A stretch of 64,000 nt of DNA from Xanthomonas sp. CFBP 8443 (GTDB lineage: Bacteria; Pseudomonadota; Gammaproteobacteria; Xanthomonadales; Xanthomonadaceae), in the NCBI RefSeq assembly GCF_025666195.1, contig NZ_CP102592.1:310001-374000 (forward strand), given 5' to 3'. A program made the position numbers and the translations under genes. Shown piece after piece: positions 9,901-17,600 of this stretch. The notes below the pieces were generated by a model. That model saw only the letters and a program-made list of their open reading frames with translations. It was not told the origin of the DNA and did not search any database. The stretch's first letter is position 1. Each line of letters starts with the position of its first letter.

Positions 9901-11136
9901 ACGCCCGCGGCGAGCGGCGGCGACATCGGCCAGCGCGGTGCGCTGACCGTCGCCGGCGCCACCACGCTCGATGCCGGCAGCGGTGCGATCGCGCTGACCG
10001 ATGCCGGCAACGACTTCCAGGGCCTGGTGCAGGCGCGCGGCGGCGACATCGCCATCGCCGATCGCAACGATCTGACCGTGGCGGCGCAGGCCGGCGGCAC
10101 GCTGGCGCTGAGCGCGGCCGGCGCGCTGCGCACGGCCGGCACGCTGAGCGGCAGCAGCATCGGCTTGAGCGCCGGTGGCGACCTGGGCCTGGGCCACGAC
10201 GTGACCAGCGGTGGCGCGCTGCAGCTGCGCAGCGGCGGCGCGATCGCGCAGAGCGCCGGCACGCTGCGCGCCGCAGCGCTGAGCGGCCGTTCCGGCGGCG
10301 CCACCACCCTGACCGGCGGCAACGCGATCGCCGCGCTCGGCGAGTTCGGCGCGACCCAGCTGAGCCTGCGCACGCTCGGCGACCTGCGCGTGACCGGTCC
10401 GGTCGCGGTCGCCGGCGCGCTGCGCCTGGACGCCGTCGGCGACCTGGCGATCGACGGCACCGTCGGCGCCCAGAGCGCCTGGCTGCAGGCCGGCGGGAAC
10501 CTGACCGAAGGCAGCGCCGGCCGCCTCAGCGCCGACACGCTGAGCGGCAGCGTCGGCGGCAGCACCCGGCTGGGCGCCGCCGGGGCGGCGATCGACAACC
10601 GCATCGGCACCCTGGGCGATTTCGCCTCGCCCGGCGGCTTCAGCCTGAGCAACGGCCAGAGCCTGACCCTGTCCTCGCTCAACGGCAGCGCCTACACCGT
10701 CAATGCCGGCACCGCGGCGCTGTACCTGGCGGTGCTCGGCGACCTGCTGCAGACCGACACCACCTGGCTCTACGACGGCGCCGGCACGTTCTCGGCCAGC
10801 GGCCGCATCGGCACCGCCGCCAATCCGATCTACGTGCTCGGCGTGCGCAACCAGACCGTGGCGGCGGTCGGCCTGCCGCCGGCGTACTTCTACGCGCTCG
10901 CCGCCGACGGCAGCCTGCTCGGCGTGGACGGCGAATCGGGCATCAACGTGCCGACCTCGGTGTTCGCCAGCCGCGCGCAGAGTTCGAGCAACCGCACCAT
11001 CGCCTACGTCGACCTGAGCGCGGCCAACGCCAGCTACCGCGCGTTCGGCCTGGTCAAGCCGGGCCTGCGCCTGCCGGCCGACCAGCAGCCGGCGTGCGAT
11101 GCGGACGACCCGGATGCGCAGTGCGCGCACGAGTGA
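3982..11136 (+). CDS. Two-partner secretion exoprotein (TpsA, filamentous-haemagglutinin-like adhesin)
   Basis: This 2384-residue secreted adhesin is the partner of the TpsB just upstream. The ATG at 3982 is chosen over an open upstream extension because it gives a proper signal peptide (to ~44, LGAVAPGNAAAQ) directly followed by the TPS domain. That domain (~45-300) holds the secretion hallmark NPNGIIFG. The rest is a long beta-helix of repeats rich in Gly, Thr, Asn, Ala and Ser. Recurring motifs are GNDFGGAV, LTGGSTTIADSNALLLG and NLTAASNGALNLG. An exact 89-residue period is seen in the middle. The C-terminus (VDLSAANASYRAFG, then a short Cys-containing tail) shows no toxin domain, and no CDI immunity gene follows. 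Function as an adhesin or biofilm factor is family knowledge. Confidence 0.9.
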   Translation: MSAIAPASIATRAARRCALRHSPLALALAVALGAVAPGNAAAQVAATQLPTGGSIAGGTGTINPASGATLTIDQTSSRMALNWSAFDIGSVATVTFNQPSTSAAVLNLVQGGNPTQIFGNVNANGQVFLINPNGIIFGSTAQFNVGGLVASTLGTTASNFMIGNDVLDAGGNMVALMSNSGTINAAAGAVDLIGGKVVNSGTINATAGNINLVGADKVTLTFESGGFGVVVDKALQLQLDSVAVENSNVLSAPGGIVTLQARAAQGLFDQLINNSGTITAAALNSGSDGSVSLVANGGGQTGIGGSGSIDVGSGAINISTDRSVQQSGIYTAGTLGGSIGGDASFSGSNHIAALASLSVDGNLSLSNAIDLTQSGALTVGGSSSFSLGSHALTLDNAGNDFGQAVGLSSGNTTIADSGALTLGTLATGNLTATSTGALNLGSGTVTGTLAATSNGGAITQSASGPLTVTGTSNLDAGIGAITLQQTANDFGGAVSLTGSGVALTDSNALTIAALILGNNSALSLNAAGTLTLPSSAIDTGNANLSLHSGNVLTTAAALSGTNVSLSGDDGITLAHDVTATGPLMLTAVDSAITQSAGALAVTGTSHVDAGSGAITLTGAGNHFGQAVSLTGGTTQITDSGALTLGTLATGNFTATSNGALNLGSGTVTGTLAAISNGGAITRSASDPLTITGTSTLDAGSGAITLQQAGNDFGGAVSLTGSGIALADANALTIAALTLGNNSALSLYAGGTLTLPGSAIDTGNANLNLHSGNVLATTAALSGADVSLSGDDGITLAHDVTATGTLALTTVDSAIAQSAGALTVSGTSGINAGSGAIALTGAGNHFGQAVSLTGGTTQITDSGALTFGTLATGNLTATSNGALNLGSGTVTGTLNATSNGGVIGQTAALTVTGNADINAGSGAIDLGQANDFQGVVRLTGADTTIADRNALTLGNLATGNLTATSNGVLNLGGGTVTGTLDAASNGGAIEQTAALTVSGNADFVAGNGAITLDQANAFQGSVGLTGGNATLTNGGALTLAASTLGGNLIVDANGAITQNGALRVDGTSSIQARGNAIGLGGTGNDFQGMVSLAGGVVTIADSNALLLGTLATGNLDASSNGALNLGSGTVTGTLTATSGGGPITQSATNGLTVTGTSDFNAGTGSITLTTTGNDFGGAVDLTGGSTTIADSNALLLGGLATGNLTAASNGALNLGSGTVTGTLTATSSGGAITQSTTTRLTVTGTSDFNAGTGSITLTTNGNDFGQAVGLTGGSTAIADSNALLLGNLATGNLTAASNGALNLGRGTVTGALTATSNGGPITQSATNGLTVTGTSDFNAGTGSITLTTTGNDFGDAVDLTGGSTTIADSNALLLGGLATGNLTAASNGALNLGRGTVTGTLTATSSGGPITQSTTTGLTVTGTSDFNAGTGSITLTTTGNDFGQAVDLTGGITTIADSNALLLGNLATGNLTAASNGALNLGRGTVTGALTATSNGGAITQSASNGLTVTGTSDLDAGAGSIALTTNGNDFVGAVDLTGNGIALADRNDLEVAALHNGNDGRVALVADGSLFLPAAAIATGSGDLSLVARTGTLRLGGALSGHDVTLGSGNALLLTDDVAASGDLQITTVNAALDQAATAALTVDGATTVNTGSGAIALTGAGNHFGGTVDLTGGATQLRDSGALRLGTLSVDSLAVTSGGALGLGQGQVRGTLQADSGNAAIGQSGALRVDGDAIVTAGSGAITLDQANRFAGTLQLNGGDTRIRSVDALSLGTSNVATLQLTSNGALRQQGALTVTGAAAIDTGNGAIALDHDGNDFQDTLSLVGGAARIRDANALALGTLALASLDVASHGALNVGDGSIAGALVADSGGNTLTQRGALQVGGSSTIDSGAAAITLDDAGNDFAGEVNLSGGATSVRDRNALTLGDVAVAGLTATSNGALSLGQGSIGGDLVARSDAAGGTTSTIATASAATPAASGGDIGQRGALTVAGATTLDAGSGAIALTDAGNDFQGLVQARGGDIAIADRNDLTVAAQAGGTLALSAAGALRTAGTLSGSSIGLSAGGDLGLGHDVTSGGALQLRSGGAIAQSAGTLRAAALSGRSGGATTLTGGNAIAALGEFGATQLSLRTLGDLRVTGPVAVAGALRLDAVGDLAIDGTVGAQSAWLQAGGNLTEGSAGRLSADTLSGSVGGSTRLGAAGAAIDNRIGTLGDFASPGGFSLSNGQSLTLSSLNGSAYTVNAGTAALYLAVLGDLLQTDTTWLYDGAGTFSASGRIGTAANPIYVLGVRNQTVAAVGLPPAYFYALAADGSLLGVDGESGINVPTSVFASRAQSSSNRTIAYVDLSAANASYRAFGLVKPGLRLPADQQPACDADDPDAQCAHE
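7250..8585 (+). repeat. In-frame 267-bp tandem repeats inside the TpsA gene
   Basis: The phrase 'acttcaatgccggcacc' or a close variant recurs at 7451, 7718, 7985, 8252 and (diverged) 8519, always 267 bp apart, so each unit is exactly 89 codons. These units are near-identical at the DNA level. The flanking repeats (about 5160-7200 and after 8600) share the motif but are diverged and less regular. The arrangement permits unit gain or loss by recombination without a frameshift. Confidence 0.9.
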
Positions 11137-11215
11137 GCGCACCGCACGCCGTCCCGTTTCCCCGCCGGCGTGCGCCATCGCCACGCCGGCCGACCCCGAC
11201 CCGGAGTGATTGCGC

Positions 11216-12262
11216 ATGACCACCGAACACAGCCTGGACGCGCTGCTGGCACCGATCGCCGAGGACGCCGCGTCCGGCCCGGACCTGGAATACGACCCGG
11301 ACTTCCTGGCGCTGGACCGCGCCGCGGCGAACAAGGCCGAGCGCGCGGTCGGCGACAGCGTGATCGCTGCCGAGGAACCGGATTGGGACAAGGTGCAGAC
11401 GCTGGCGTTGGCGCTGTTCCGCCGCAGCCACGACCTGCGCGTGGCGATCCACCTGAGCGCGGCCTGGCTGCGCCTGCGCGGCCTGCCCGGCTGGGCCGAC
11501 GGCCTGGCCCTGCTGCATGCGCTGCTGGCGCAGCGCTGGGACAGCGTGCACCCGCAGCTGGACGCCGAGGACGACGACGACCCGACCGCGCGGGTCAACG
11601 CCGTGGTCGCGCTGGTCGATCCGCTGGGCCTGCTCGGCGCGCTGCGCGCCACCGCGTTCGTGCAGTCGCCGCGGCTGGGCCGCTTCAGCCTGCGCGACCT
11701 GCGCGTGGCCAACGGCAGCGTGAAACCGGCCAACGCCGCCGACAGCGTGCCCTCGCTGACCGAGATCGAAGCCTGCTGCCTGGACTGCCCGGTGGACGCG
11801 CTGGGCGAGACCGTGGCCGCGGTGCAGCGCGCGCTGCAGTCGGCGCGCGAGGTGGACGCGCTGTTCGCCGAGCGCATCGGCAGCGCCGCACCGGACTTCA
11901 AGCCGCTGCTCGGCGACCTGCGCGACCTGGAGCGCTTCCTGCTGCCGCAGTGGACCGCGCGCACCGGCGGCAGCGCCGAGGGCGAGGGCGATGCGGATGT
12001 CGGACAGGCCGAGGGTGGCGCCGCGGCGCCGGCCGGCGGCGGTGGCAACGCCCGCATCGCCAGCCCCGACGACGTGATGCGCCGTCTCGACGAGATCTGC
12101 GCGTACTACGCCAGCCACGAACCCTCCAGCCCGGTGCCGCTGCTGCTGCGCCGCGCGCAGCGCCTGGTCGGGCGCAACTTCCTGGACCTGCTGAAGGAAC
12201 TGGCCCCGGGCGGGGTCAGCGAACTGCAGCACGTGGCCGGCGTCCGCGACGAGGACGCCTGA
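11216..12262 (+). CDS. tssA: Type VI secretion TssA-like protein (ImpA N-terminal domain)
   Basis: This 348-residue protein opens with the ImpA_N signature: LLAPIAEDAASGPDLEYDPD, then WDKVQTLALALFRRSHDLRV and LRGLPGWADGLALLHALL with a QRWDSVHPQLDAEDDDDP block. A Gly/Ala-rich linker (~255-275) leads to a short C-terminal helical domain (SPDDVMRRLDEICAYYASHEPSSPVPLLLRRAQRL) typical of TssA proteins. TssA caps the growing sheath and links it to the baseplate in the cytoplasm. ATG 11216 is preferred to TTG 11210 because CCGGAG lies just upstream. It follows TpsA by 79 bp. No other tss gene is visible, so the rest of any T6SS cluster must lie upstream of the window. Confidence 0.82.
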   Translation: MTTEHSLDALLAPIAEDAASGPDLEYDPDFLALDRAAANKAERAVGDSVIAAEEPDWDKVQTLALALFRRSHDLRVAIHLSAAWLRLRGLPGWADGLALLHALLAQRWDSVHPQLDAEDDDDPTARVNAVVALVDPLGLLGALRATAFVQSPRLGRFSLRDLRVANGSVKPANAADSVPSLTEIEACCLDCPVDALGETVAAVQRALQSAREVDALFAERIGSAAPDFKPLLGDLRDLERFLLPQWTARTGGSAEGEGDADVGQAEGGAAAPAGGGGNARIASPDDVMRRLDEICAYYASHEPSSPVPLLLRRAQRLVGRNFLDLLKELAPGGVSELQHVAGVRDEDA

Positions 12263-12299
12263 GCCGGCGCGCACCGCCCGCTGCCAGAGCGGTGTCAGT

Positions 12300-13160
12300 T
12301 TGTCCGCCGGAGGGAGCTTCGGCCCGGCACTGCCGAAGCCGGGGCGTTTCAGGCTCCTCGCGTCGCGACTGAAGTCGCTCCCACAAGGTCTTGCGGCGAG
12401 CGGGCCGGGTGCACTGTGGGAGGGACTTCAGTCCCGACTGCTTCCGAAGCCGGATAGCCGGGCTAACTCGCTCGTCACGGTTGAAACCGCTCCTACAGGG
12501 AGCGGCCGGCTTGTCGGATTTAGGAGGGGCTCCAAGAGCTTGCGACGAGCCGGTCGGGTGCACTGTGGGAGGGACTTCAGTCCCGACTGCTTCCGAAGCC
12601 GGATCGCTGGACTACTTCGCTCGTCGCAGTTGGAACCGCTCCTACAGGGAGCGACCGGCTTGTCGGATTTAGGAGGGCTCCTACAAGAGCTTGCGACGAG
12701 CCGGCCGGGTGCACTGTGGGAGGGACTTCAGTCCCGACTGCTTCCAAGCCGGATCGCTGGACTACTTCGCTCGTCGCGGTCGAAACCACTCCTACAGGGA
12801 GCAGCCGACTCGTCGGATTTAGGAGGGCTCCTACAAGAGCTTGCGACGAGCCGGCCGGGTGCACTGTGGGAGGGACTGCAGTCCCGACTGCTTCCAAGCC
12901 GGATCGCTGGACTACTTCGCTCGTCGCGGTTGAAACCGCTCCTGGCAGGGAGCGGCCGGCTTGTCGGATTTAGGAGGGGCTCCTACAAGAGCTTGCGATG
13001 AGCCGGCCGGGTGCACTGTGGGAGGGACTTCAGTCCCGACTGCTTCCAAGCCGGATCGCTGGACTACTTCGCTCGTCGCAGTTGAAACCGCTCCTGGCAG
13101 GGAGCGGCCGACTTGTCGGGTGCATTGCAGGAGGGGCTTCAGCCCGGACGCGCGGAGTAT
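12300..13160. repeat. Tandem array of ~150-bp REP-containing units
   Basis: The phrase 'gcactgtgggagggactt(c/g)ca' recurs at 12411, 12560, 12711, 12861 and 13013, giving a period of 149-152 bp. A sixth, degenerate unit starts near 13120. Each unit carries two opposed REP-like hairpins (gggacttcagtccc and ctcctacagggagcggcc) plus 'ggactacttcgctcgtcgc'. No gene is credible here. The frames that stay open simply translate the repeat. Confidence 0.85.
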
Positions 13161-13261
13161 CCGAAAGCCCGGCAGGCCCCGTTTCGCGGTGGTGGCGAGG
13201 CCACCTGGCGTCGCCGGCAGCGGTGCGTGGCCGGCGCTGGATCGAGTATCCCGATCTGGTC

Positions 13262-13549
13262 TTACCAGCTGTACAACTTCCAGTACACCGGCGACACGTT
13301 GTCCTTGTTGCCGTCCATGTGCCCGTCGCCGTTCTGGTCGTACAGGTAGTAGGCCGGAGCGTTGGCCGGGGTCACCTTGACCATGCGCAGCTGGCCGGAG
13401 ACCCGGTACTCGTCCACGGTGTCGCCGTTGTCCAGTTTGCGCTGGGTCACGTCCGCACCGCGCACGTCGACCGGCGCACCGTCCGGACCGATGCCGGTCG
13501 AGGCGCAGCCCGCCAGCAGCAACAACGGAACCAGCATCAGGGCTTTCAT
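13262..13549 (-). CDS. DUF2782-type lipoprotein
   Basis: This 95-residue protein has a lipoprotein signal peptide with lipobox LLAGC (Cys ~15), so it should be an anchored periplasmic or outer-membrane lipoprotein. The mature part contains VDEYRVSGQLRMVKVTP and YYLYDQNGDGHMDG, the pattern of DUF2782 proteins, which are known in Xanthomonadaceae next to polA. ATG 13549 has GGAG in front and places the signal peptide correctly; the in-frame GTG at 13564 would add five residues and is less likely. Transcribed away from polA. Function unknown. Confidence 0.8.
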   Translation of the reverse strand: MKALMLVPLLLLAGCASTGIGPDGAPVDVRGADVTQRKLDNGDTVDEYRVSGQLRMVKVTPANAPAYYLYDQNGDGHMDGNKDNVSPVYWKLYSW

Positions 13550-13659
13550 CGCAGCATTCTCCACAGCCTAAGTCGTCGCCGCCGATTATGCGCCGCGCGG
13601 CCGGATTCGGCGCGCGAAGGGCTGGACGCACCCGGCGGTGGGAGAGGGCCAAGGCACGC

Positions 13660-14085
13660 GCGCTGTTCCCTTCTCCCTGCGGGAGAAGGTGCCCCGCAGG
13701 GGCGGATGAGGGTAGGGCGCAGCCTCATCCGCCCAACTCCACGAGACGCTTTCGCGCCGGACCCTCACCCCAACCCCTCTCCCGGCGGGAGAGGGGCTAG
13801 GTTGCTCCCCCTTCTCCCCTCGGGAGAAGGTGCCCCGCAGGGGCGGATGAGGGTAGGGCGCAGCCTCGTGCACCCAACTCCACGAGACGCTTTCGCGCCG
13901 AACCCTCACCCCAACCCCTCTCCCGGCGGGAGAGGGGTGTTGCTCCCCTTCTCCCCTCGGGAGAAGGTGCCCCGCAGGGGCGGATGAGGGTACGGGCGAA
14001 GCCTCGTGCACCCAGATCAGCGAGCCGCTTCGCGCCGGACCCTCACCCCAACCCCTCTCCCGAGGGGGAGAGGGGCAAAGGCATG
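13660..14085. repeat. Three tandem ~140-bp REP-like units upstream of polA
   Basis: The phrase 'ccctcaccccaacccctctc' recurs at 13762, 13903 and 14040 (spacing 141 and 137 bp). Between copies sit 'ggagaaggtgccccgcaggg' and 'ggcggatgagggta'. The arms ctctcccggcgggagagg and ttctcccctcgggagaa are strong hairpins. This non-coding block separates the divergent DUF2782 lipoprotein and polA. Confidence 0.85.
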
Positions 14086-14194
14086 CGCCGGCCTTCCTTT
14101 ACCTGACAACGGCCCAGGCGGCCCGATGCTTTTCCGAGTCCCGAGTCCCGAGTCCCGGCCCGAGCCCCAACCCCACCCAGCGTAGAATTGCCCG

Positions 14195-16963
14195 ATGAGC
14201 CGATTAGTCCTGATCGACGGGTCCAGTTACCTGTATCGCGCGTTCCACGCGCTCCCTCCGCTGACCAATCCTGCCGGCGAGCCCACCGGCGCGCTGTTCG
14301 GCGTGGTCAACATGCTGCGCGCCACGCTGAAGGAGCGCCCGGAATACGTCGCCTTCGTGGTCGACGCGCCGGGCAAGACCTTCCGTGACGATCTGTACCC
14401 GCAGTACAAGGCCAACCGCCCGCCGATGCCCGACGACCTGCGCGCGCAGGTCGAGCCGATGTGCCAGATCGTGCACGCGCTGGGCATCACCATCCTGCGC
14501 GAGGGCGGGGTGGAGGCCGACGACGTGATCGGCACGCTGGCCCTGCAGGGCGCCGGCGACGGCCTGGACGTGACCATCTCCACCGGCGACAAGGACTTCG
14601 CCCAGCTGGTGCGCCCGGGCGTGCAGCTGGTCAACACCATGAGCGGCAGCCGCATGGACTCCGACGCGGCGGTGATGGAGAAGTTCGGCGTGTGGCCGAG
14701 CCAGATCGTGGACCTGCTGGCGCTGATGGGCGACGCCATCGACAACGTGCCGGGCGTGGACAAGTGCGGGCCCAAGACCGCGGCCAAGTGGCTGGCCGAG
14801 TACGGGTCGCTGGACGGGGTGATGGCCAACGCCGACGCGATCAAGGGCAAGATCGGCGAGAACCTGCGCGCGGCGCTGGCGCGGCTGCCGCTGAACCGCG
14901 AACTGGTCACGATCAAGACCGACGTGGCCCTGCCCGGCGGCCCGCGCACGCTGGTCCTGCGCGAGCAGGAGCCGGACCTGCTGCGCGGCCTGTACCAGCG
15001 CTACGGCTTCACCCAGGCGCTGCGCGATCTGGACGGCGGCGTGGCCGCCCCGGCCGGCGCCGCCGAGGGCGCGCCCAGCCTGCGCGGCACCGCCGCCGGC
15101 TACGCCCGCGCCGCCGCGCCCATCGACGACACCCTGGATCCGGCGCTGGCGGCCAAGGGCGATTACACCGCGGTCATGACCCCGGCGCAGTTCGAGCACC
15201 TGCTCGAGCGCCTGCGCGTGGCCGACCGCTTCGCCTTCGACACCGAGACCGACGCGCTGGACGCGATGCGCGCCAACCTGGTCGGGCTCAGCTTCGCGAT
15301 CGAGCCGGGCCGTGCCGACTACCTGCCGCTGGGCCACGACTACCCCGGCGCGCCGGTGCAGCTGGACCGGCAGCTGGCGTTGGCCGCGCTGAAGCCGTTG
15401 CTGGAAAACCCGGCCAAGGCCAAGGTCGGCCAGCACGGCAAGTACGACCTGCACGTGCTGCGCCGCCACGGCATCGACGTGCGCGGCTACGCCGACGACA
15501 CCATGCTGGAGAGCTTCGTGCTCAATTCCACCGCCAGCCGCCACGACATGGACTCGCTGGCGCGGCGCTACCTGGGCTACGAGACGGTCAAGTACGAGGA
15601 CGTGGCCGGCAAGGGCGCCAAGCAGATCGCGTTCTCGCAGGTCGCCATCGACGACGCCACCGGCTACGCCGCCGAGGACGCCGACATCACCCTGCGCCTG
15701 CACCGCGCGCTGTCCGCGCAGCTGGACGCCGAGCCGGCGCTGGCCAGGGTCTACCGCGAGATCGAGATGCCGCTGGTGCCGGTGCTGGCGCGGATCGAGG
15801 CCAACGGCGTCAGCGTGGACATGGCCGAACTGCGCAAGCAGAGCCAGGACCTGAGCCAGCGCATGCTGGCCGCGCAGCAGAAGGCCACCGCGCTGGCCGG
15901 GCGCACCTTCAACCTGGATTCCCCCAAGCAGCTGCAGGCGGTGCTGTTCGACGAACTGAAGCTGCCGGCGCTGCTGAAGACCCCCAAAGGCCAGCCCAGC
16001 ACCAACGAAGAGGCGCTGGAGGCGATCGCCGCCGAGCACGAGCTGCCGCGGGTGATCCTGGAATACCGCGGGCTGGCCAAGCTGCGCAGCACCTATACCG
16101 ACAAGCTGCCGGAGATGATCAATCTCGACACCGGCCGCGTGCACACCAGCTACCACCAGGCCGGCGCCGCCACCGGGCGGCTGTCCTCGGCCGATCCGAA
16201 CCTGCAGAACATCCCGATCCGCACCGAGGACGGCCGCCGCATCCGCCGCGCCTTCGTCGCCCCGCCCGGGCGCAAGCTGATCGCCTGCGACTACTCGCAG
16301 ATCGAACTGCGGATCATGGCCCACCTGTCCGAGGACGCGGGCCTGCTGCGCGCCTTCGGCGCCGGCGTGGACGTGCACCGCGCCACCGCCGCCGAGGTGT
16401 TCGGGCGCAAGCTGGAGGAGGTCACGCCGAACGAGCGCCGCGCCGCCAAGGCGATCAACTTCGGCCTGATGTACGGCATGAGCGCGTTCGGCCTGGCCCG
16501 CAACCTGGGCATCGGCCGCGGCGAAGCGCAGGACTACGTGGCGCTGTACTTCAGCCGCTACCCGGGCGTGCGCGACTTCATGGAGCGCATGCGCGAGCAG
16601 GCCCGCACCCAGGGCTACGTGGAGACCCTGTTCGGCCGCCGGCTGTACCTGAACGACATCAACGCCAAGCAGCAGGGCATGCGCGCCGGCGCCGAGCGCG
16701 CGGCGATCAACGCGCCGATGCAGGGCACCGCCGCGGACATCATCAAGCGCGCCATGGTCAGCGTGGACGCCTGGCTGGAGCGGCACCGCGACCGCGCGCT
16801 GATGATCCTGCAGGTGCACGACGAACTGGTGTTCGAGGCCGACGCCGACTTCGTCGAGACGCTCTTGCCCGAAGTGACCCGGCTGATGGCCGGTGCCGCC
16901 GAGCTGAAGGTGCCGCTGGTGGTGGACAGCGGGGTCGGCGACAACTGGGACGAGGCGCATTAG
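14195..16963 (+). CDS. polA: DNA polymerase I
   Basis: This full-length 922-residue Pol I works in Okazaki-fragment maturation and repair. The N-terminal 5'-3' nuclease (1-~290) begins LVLIDGSSYLYRAFHAL and includes YKANRP and STGDKDFAQLV. A 3'-5' exonuclease domain (~325-510) keeps acidic residues in FDTETDALD and YAAEDADITLRL, so proofreading looks intact. The polymerase domain carries motif A (ACDYSQIELR), motif B (RRAAKAINFGLMYG) and motif C (QVHDELVFE). ATG 14195 matches the family N-terminus. The gene is monocistronic, followed by octamer repeats and the sX13 sRNA. Confidence 0.98.
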   Translation: MSRLVLIDGSSYLYRAFHALPPLTNPAGEPTGALFGVVNMLRATLKERPEYVAFVVDAPGKTFRDDLYPQYKANRPPMPDDLRAQVEPMCQIVHALGITILREGGVEADDVIGTLALQGAGDGLDVTISTGDKDFAQLVRPGVQLVNTMSGSRMDSDAAVMEKFGVWPSQIVDLLALMGDAIDNVPGVDKCGPKTAAKWLAEYGSLDGVMANADAIKGKIGENLRAALARLPLNRELVTIKTDVALPGGPRTLVLREQEPDLLRGLYQRYGFTQALRDLDGGVAAPAGAAEGAPSLRGTAAGYARAAAPIDDTLDPALAAKGDYTAVMTPAQFEHLLERLRVADRFAFDTETDALDAMRANLVGLSFAIEPGRADYLPLGHDYPGAPVQLDRQLALAALKPLLENPAKAKVGQHGKYDLHVLRRHGIDVRGYADDTMLESFVLNSTASRHDMDSLARRYLGYETVKYEDVAGKGAKQIAFSQVAIDDATGYAAEDADITLRLHRALSAQLDAEPALARVYREIEMPLVPVLARIEANGVSVDMAELRKQSQDLSQRMLAAQQKATALAGRTFNLDSPKQLQAVLFDELKLPALLKTPKGQPSTNEEALEAIAAEHELPRVILEYRGLAKLRSTYTDKLPEMINLDTGRVHTSYHQAGAATGRLSSADPNLQNIPIRTEDGRRIRRAFVAPPGRKLIACDYSQIELRIMAHLSEDAGLLRAFGAGVDVHRATAAEVFGRKLEEVTPNERRAAKAINFGLMYGMSAFGLARNLGIGRGEAQDYVALYFSRYPGVRDFMERMREQARTQGYVETLFGRRLYLNDINAKQQGMRAGAERAAINAPMQGTAADIIKRAMVSVDAWLERHRDRALMILQVHDELVFEADADFVETLLPEVTRLMAGAAELKVPLVVDSGVGDNWDEAH

Positions 16964-16970
16964 GCTTTTT

Positions 16971-17050
16971 CTCGGGACTCGGGACTCGGGACTCGGGACT
17001 CGGGACTCGGCGAGTCGTAGGCGGGGCGGGGCGGGGCGGGGCGGGGCGGG
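16971..17050. repeat. Short tandem repeats after polA: (GGGACTCG)n then (GGGGC)n
   Basis: Immediately after polA the octamer GGGACTCG is repeated about four times (16971-17010), then GGGGC is repeated five to six times to about 17050. The octamer also occurs in the opposite sense just before polA (14134-14158). It occurs again near 24309-24341 and, as CCCGAGTCCC, near 24540. Confidence 0.8.
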
Positions 17051-17229
17051 AGCGAAGCCGCGGTCTCGCTGGACGGCGGCAAGCAACAGGGCAGCGCCTA
17101 CGCCGGCCAGCTGATGTGCGGCACCGACGTCGACCTGCAGCGCTTGAGCAAGACCCAGGCACCACCTATGCGGTGCCGTATCTGGGCACGGCGCTGGCGC
17201 GCGAGCCGATCGAGTGCGCGTGTGGCTGA
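17051..17229 (+). pseudogene. Frameshifted remnant of an unidentified coding sequence
   Basis: One frame reads coding-like from 17051 to about 17155 (for example LDGGKQQGSAYAGQLMCGTD and VDLQRLSKTQ). A different frame then continues GTTYAVPYLGTALAREP to a stop at 17229. Neither piece has a start or a recognisable domain. The simplest reading is the decayed 3' end of a gene with a frameshift near 17155. I do not recognise the parent family, and chance openness in GC-rich DNA cannot be excluded. From 17230 to 17600 I see no gene; the stretch after 17460 is noticeably AT-richer than its surroundings. Confidence 0.3.
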
Positions 17230-17600
17230 ATCGAACGCGCGGCGCCTGAATGCCTTCATCCGGACTGCGTGCGATGCCGAAAAAGGTGCCGGGTGGAATG
17301 TAGAAGCATCCCGGCGATGATTACGTCCGAATCTTCTTCGTTCATCGCGCGCGGATCTCGGCACAGGGATGCTGGAGCATGGATGCGCCAGATTGGCGAC
17401 AACGCGCGATTCCGGGATCCATGGCGCATCGCGCGGGCGCTGCCGTGACGTTCCTGTGCATGAATCCGGCCTATAAAACACAGTTGTTTTTGGAACCTTG
17501 CGTTGCACTGAATTTCGCGAATGAATCGGTCCTTAATCCGACAAATTTTTAACTAAAATCTTCACGAACTAGCAAGGTAGAAAGTGTTTTTATATCCCTC

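Noticed and set aside
10900..11136. CDI-type toxin at the TpsA C-terminus
   Set aside because: The C-terminal region continues the adhesin pattern, has no VENN-like junction and no immunity gene follows; the Imm26-like gene is 27 kb away.
12300..13001. 233-codon frame with a repeated peptide (GALWEGLQSRLLP)
   Set aside because: It translates the ~150-bp REP units; the repeated peptide is a by-product of a period close to a multiple of three.
12300..13160. Possible CRISPR array
   Set aside because: The repeats are ~150 bp with internal hairpins and no unique spacers of 30-40 bp; no cas genes are present.
14204..17086. 960-codon open frame antisense to polA
   Set aside because: polA on the other strand has all family motifs; the antisense product is compositionally biased (Gln/Arg/Val/Ala) with no recognisable domain.
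17098..17508. 136-codon minus-strand frame after polA
   Set aside because: No ribosome-binding site, no domain, and it spans the coding-like remnant in antisense and the AT-rich patch.
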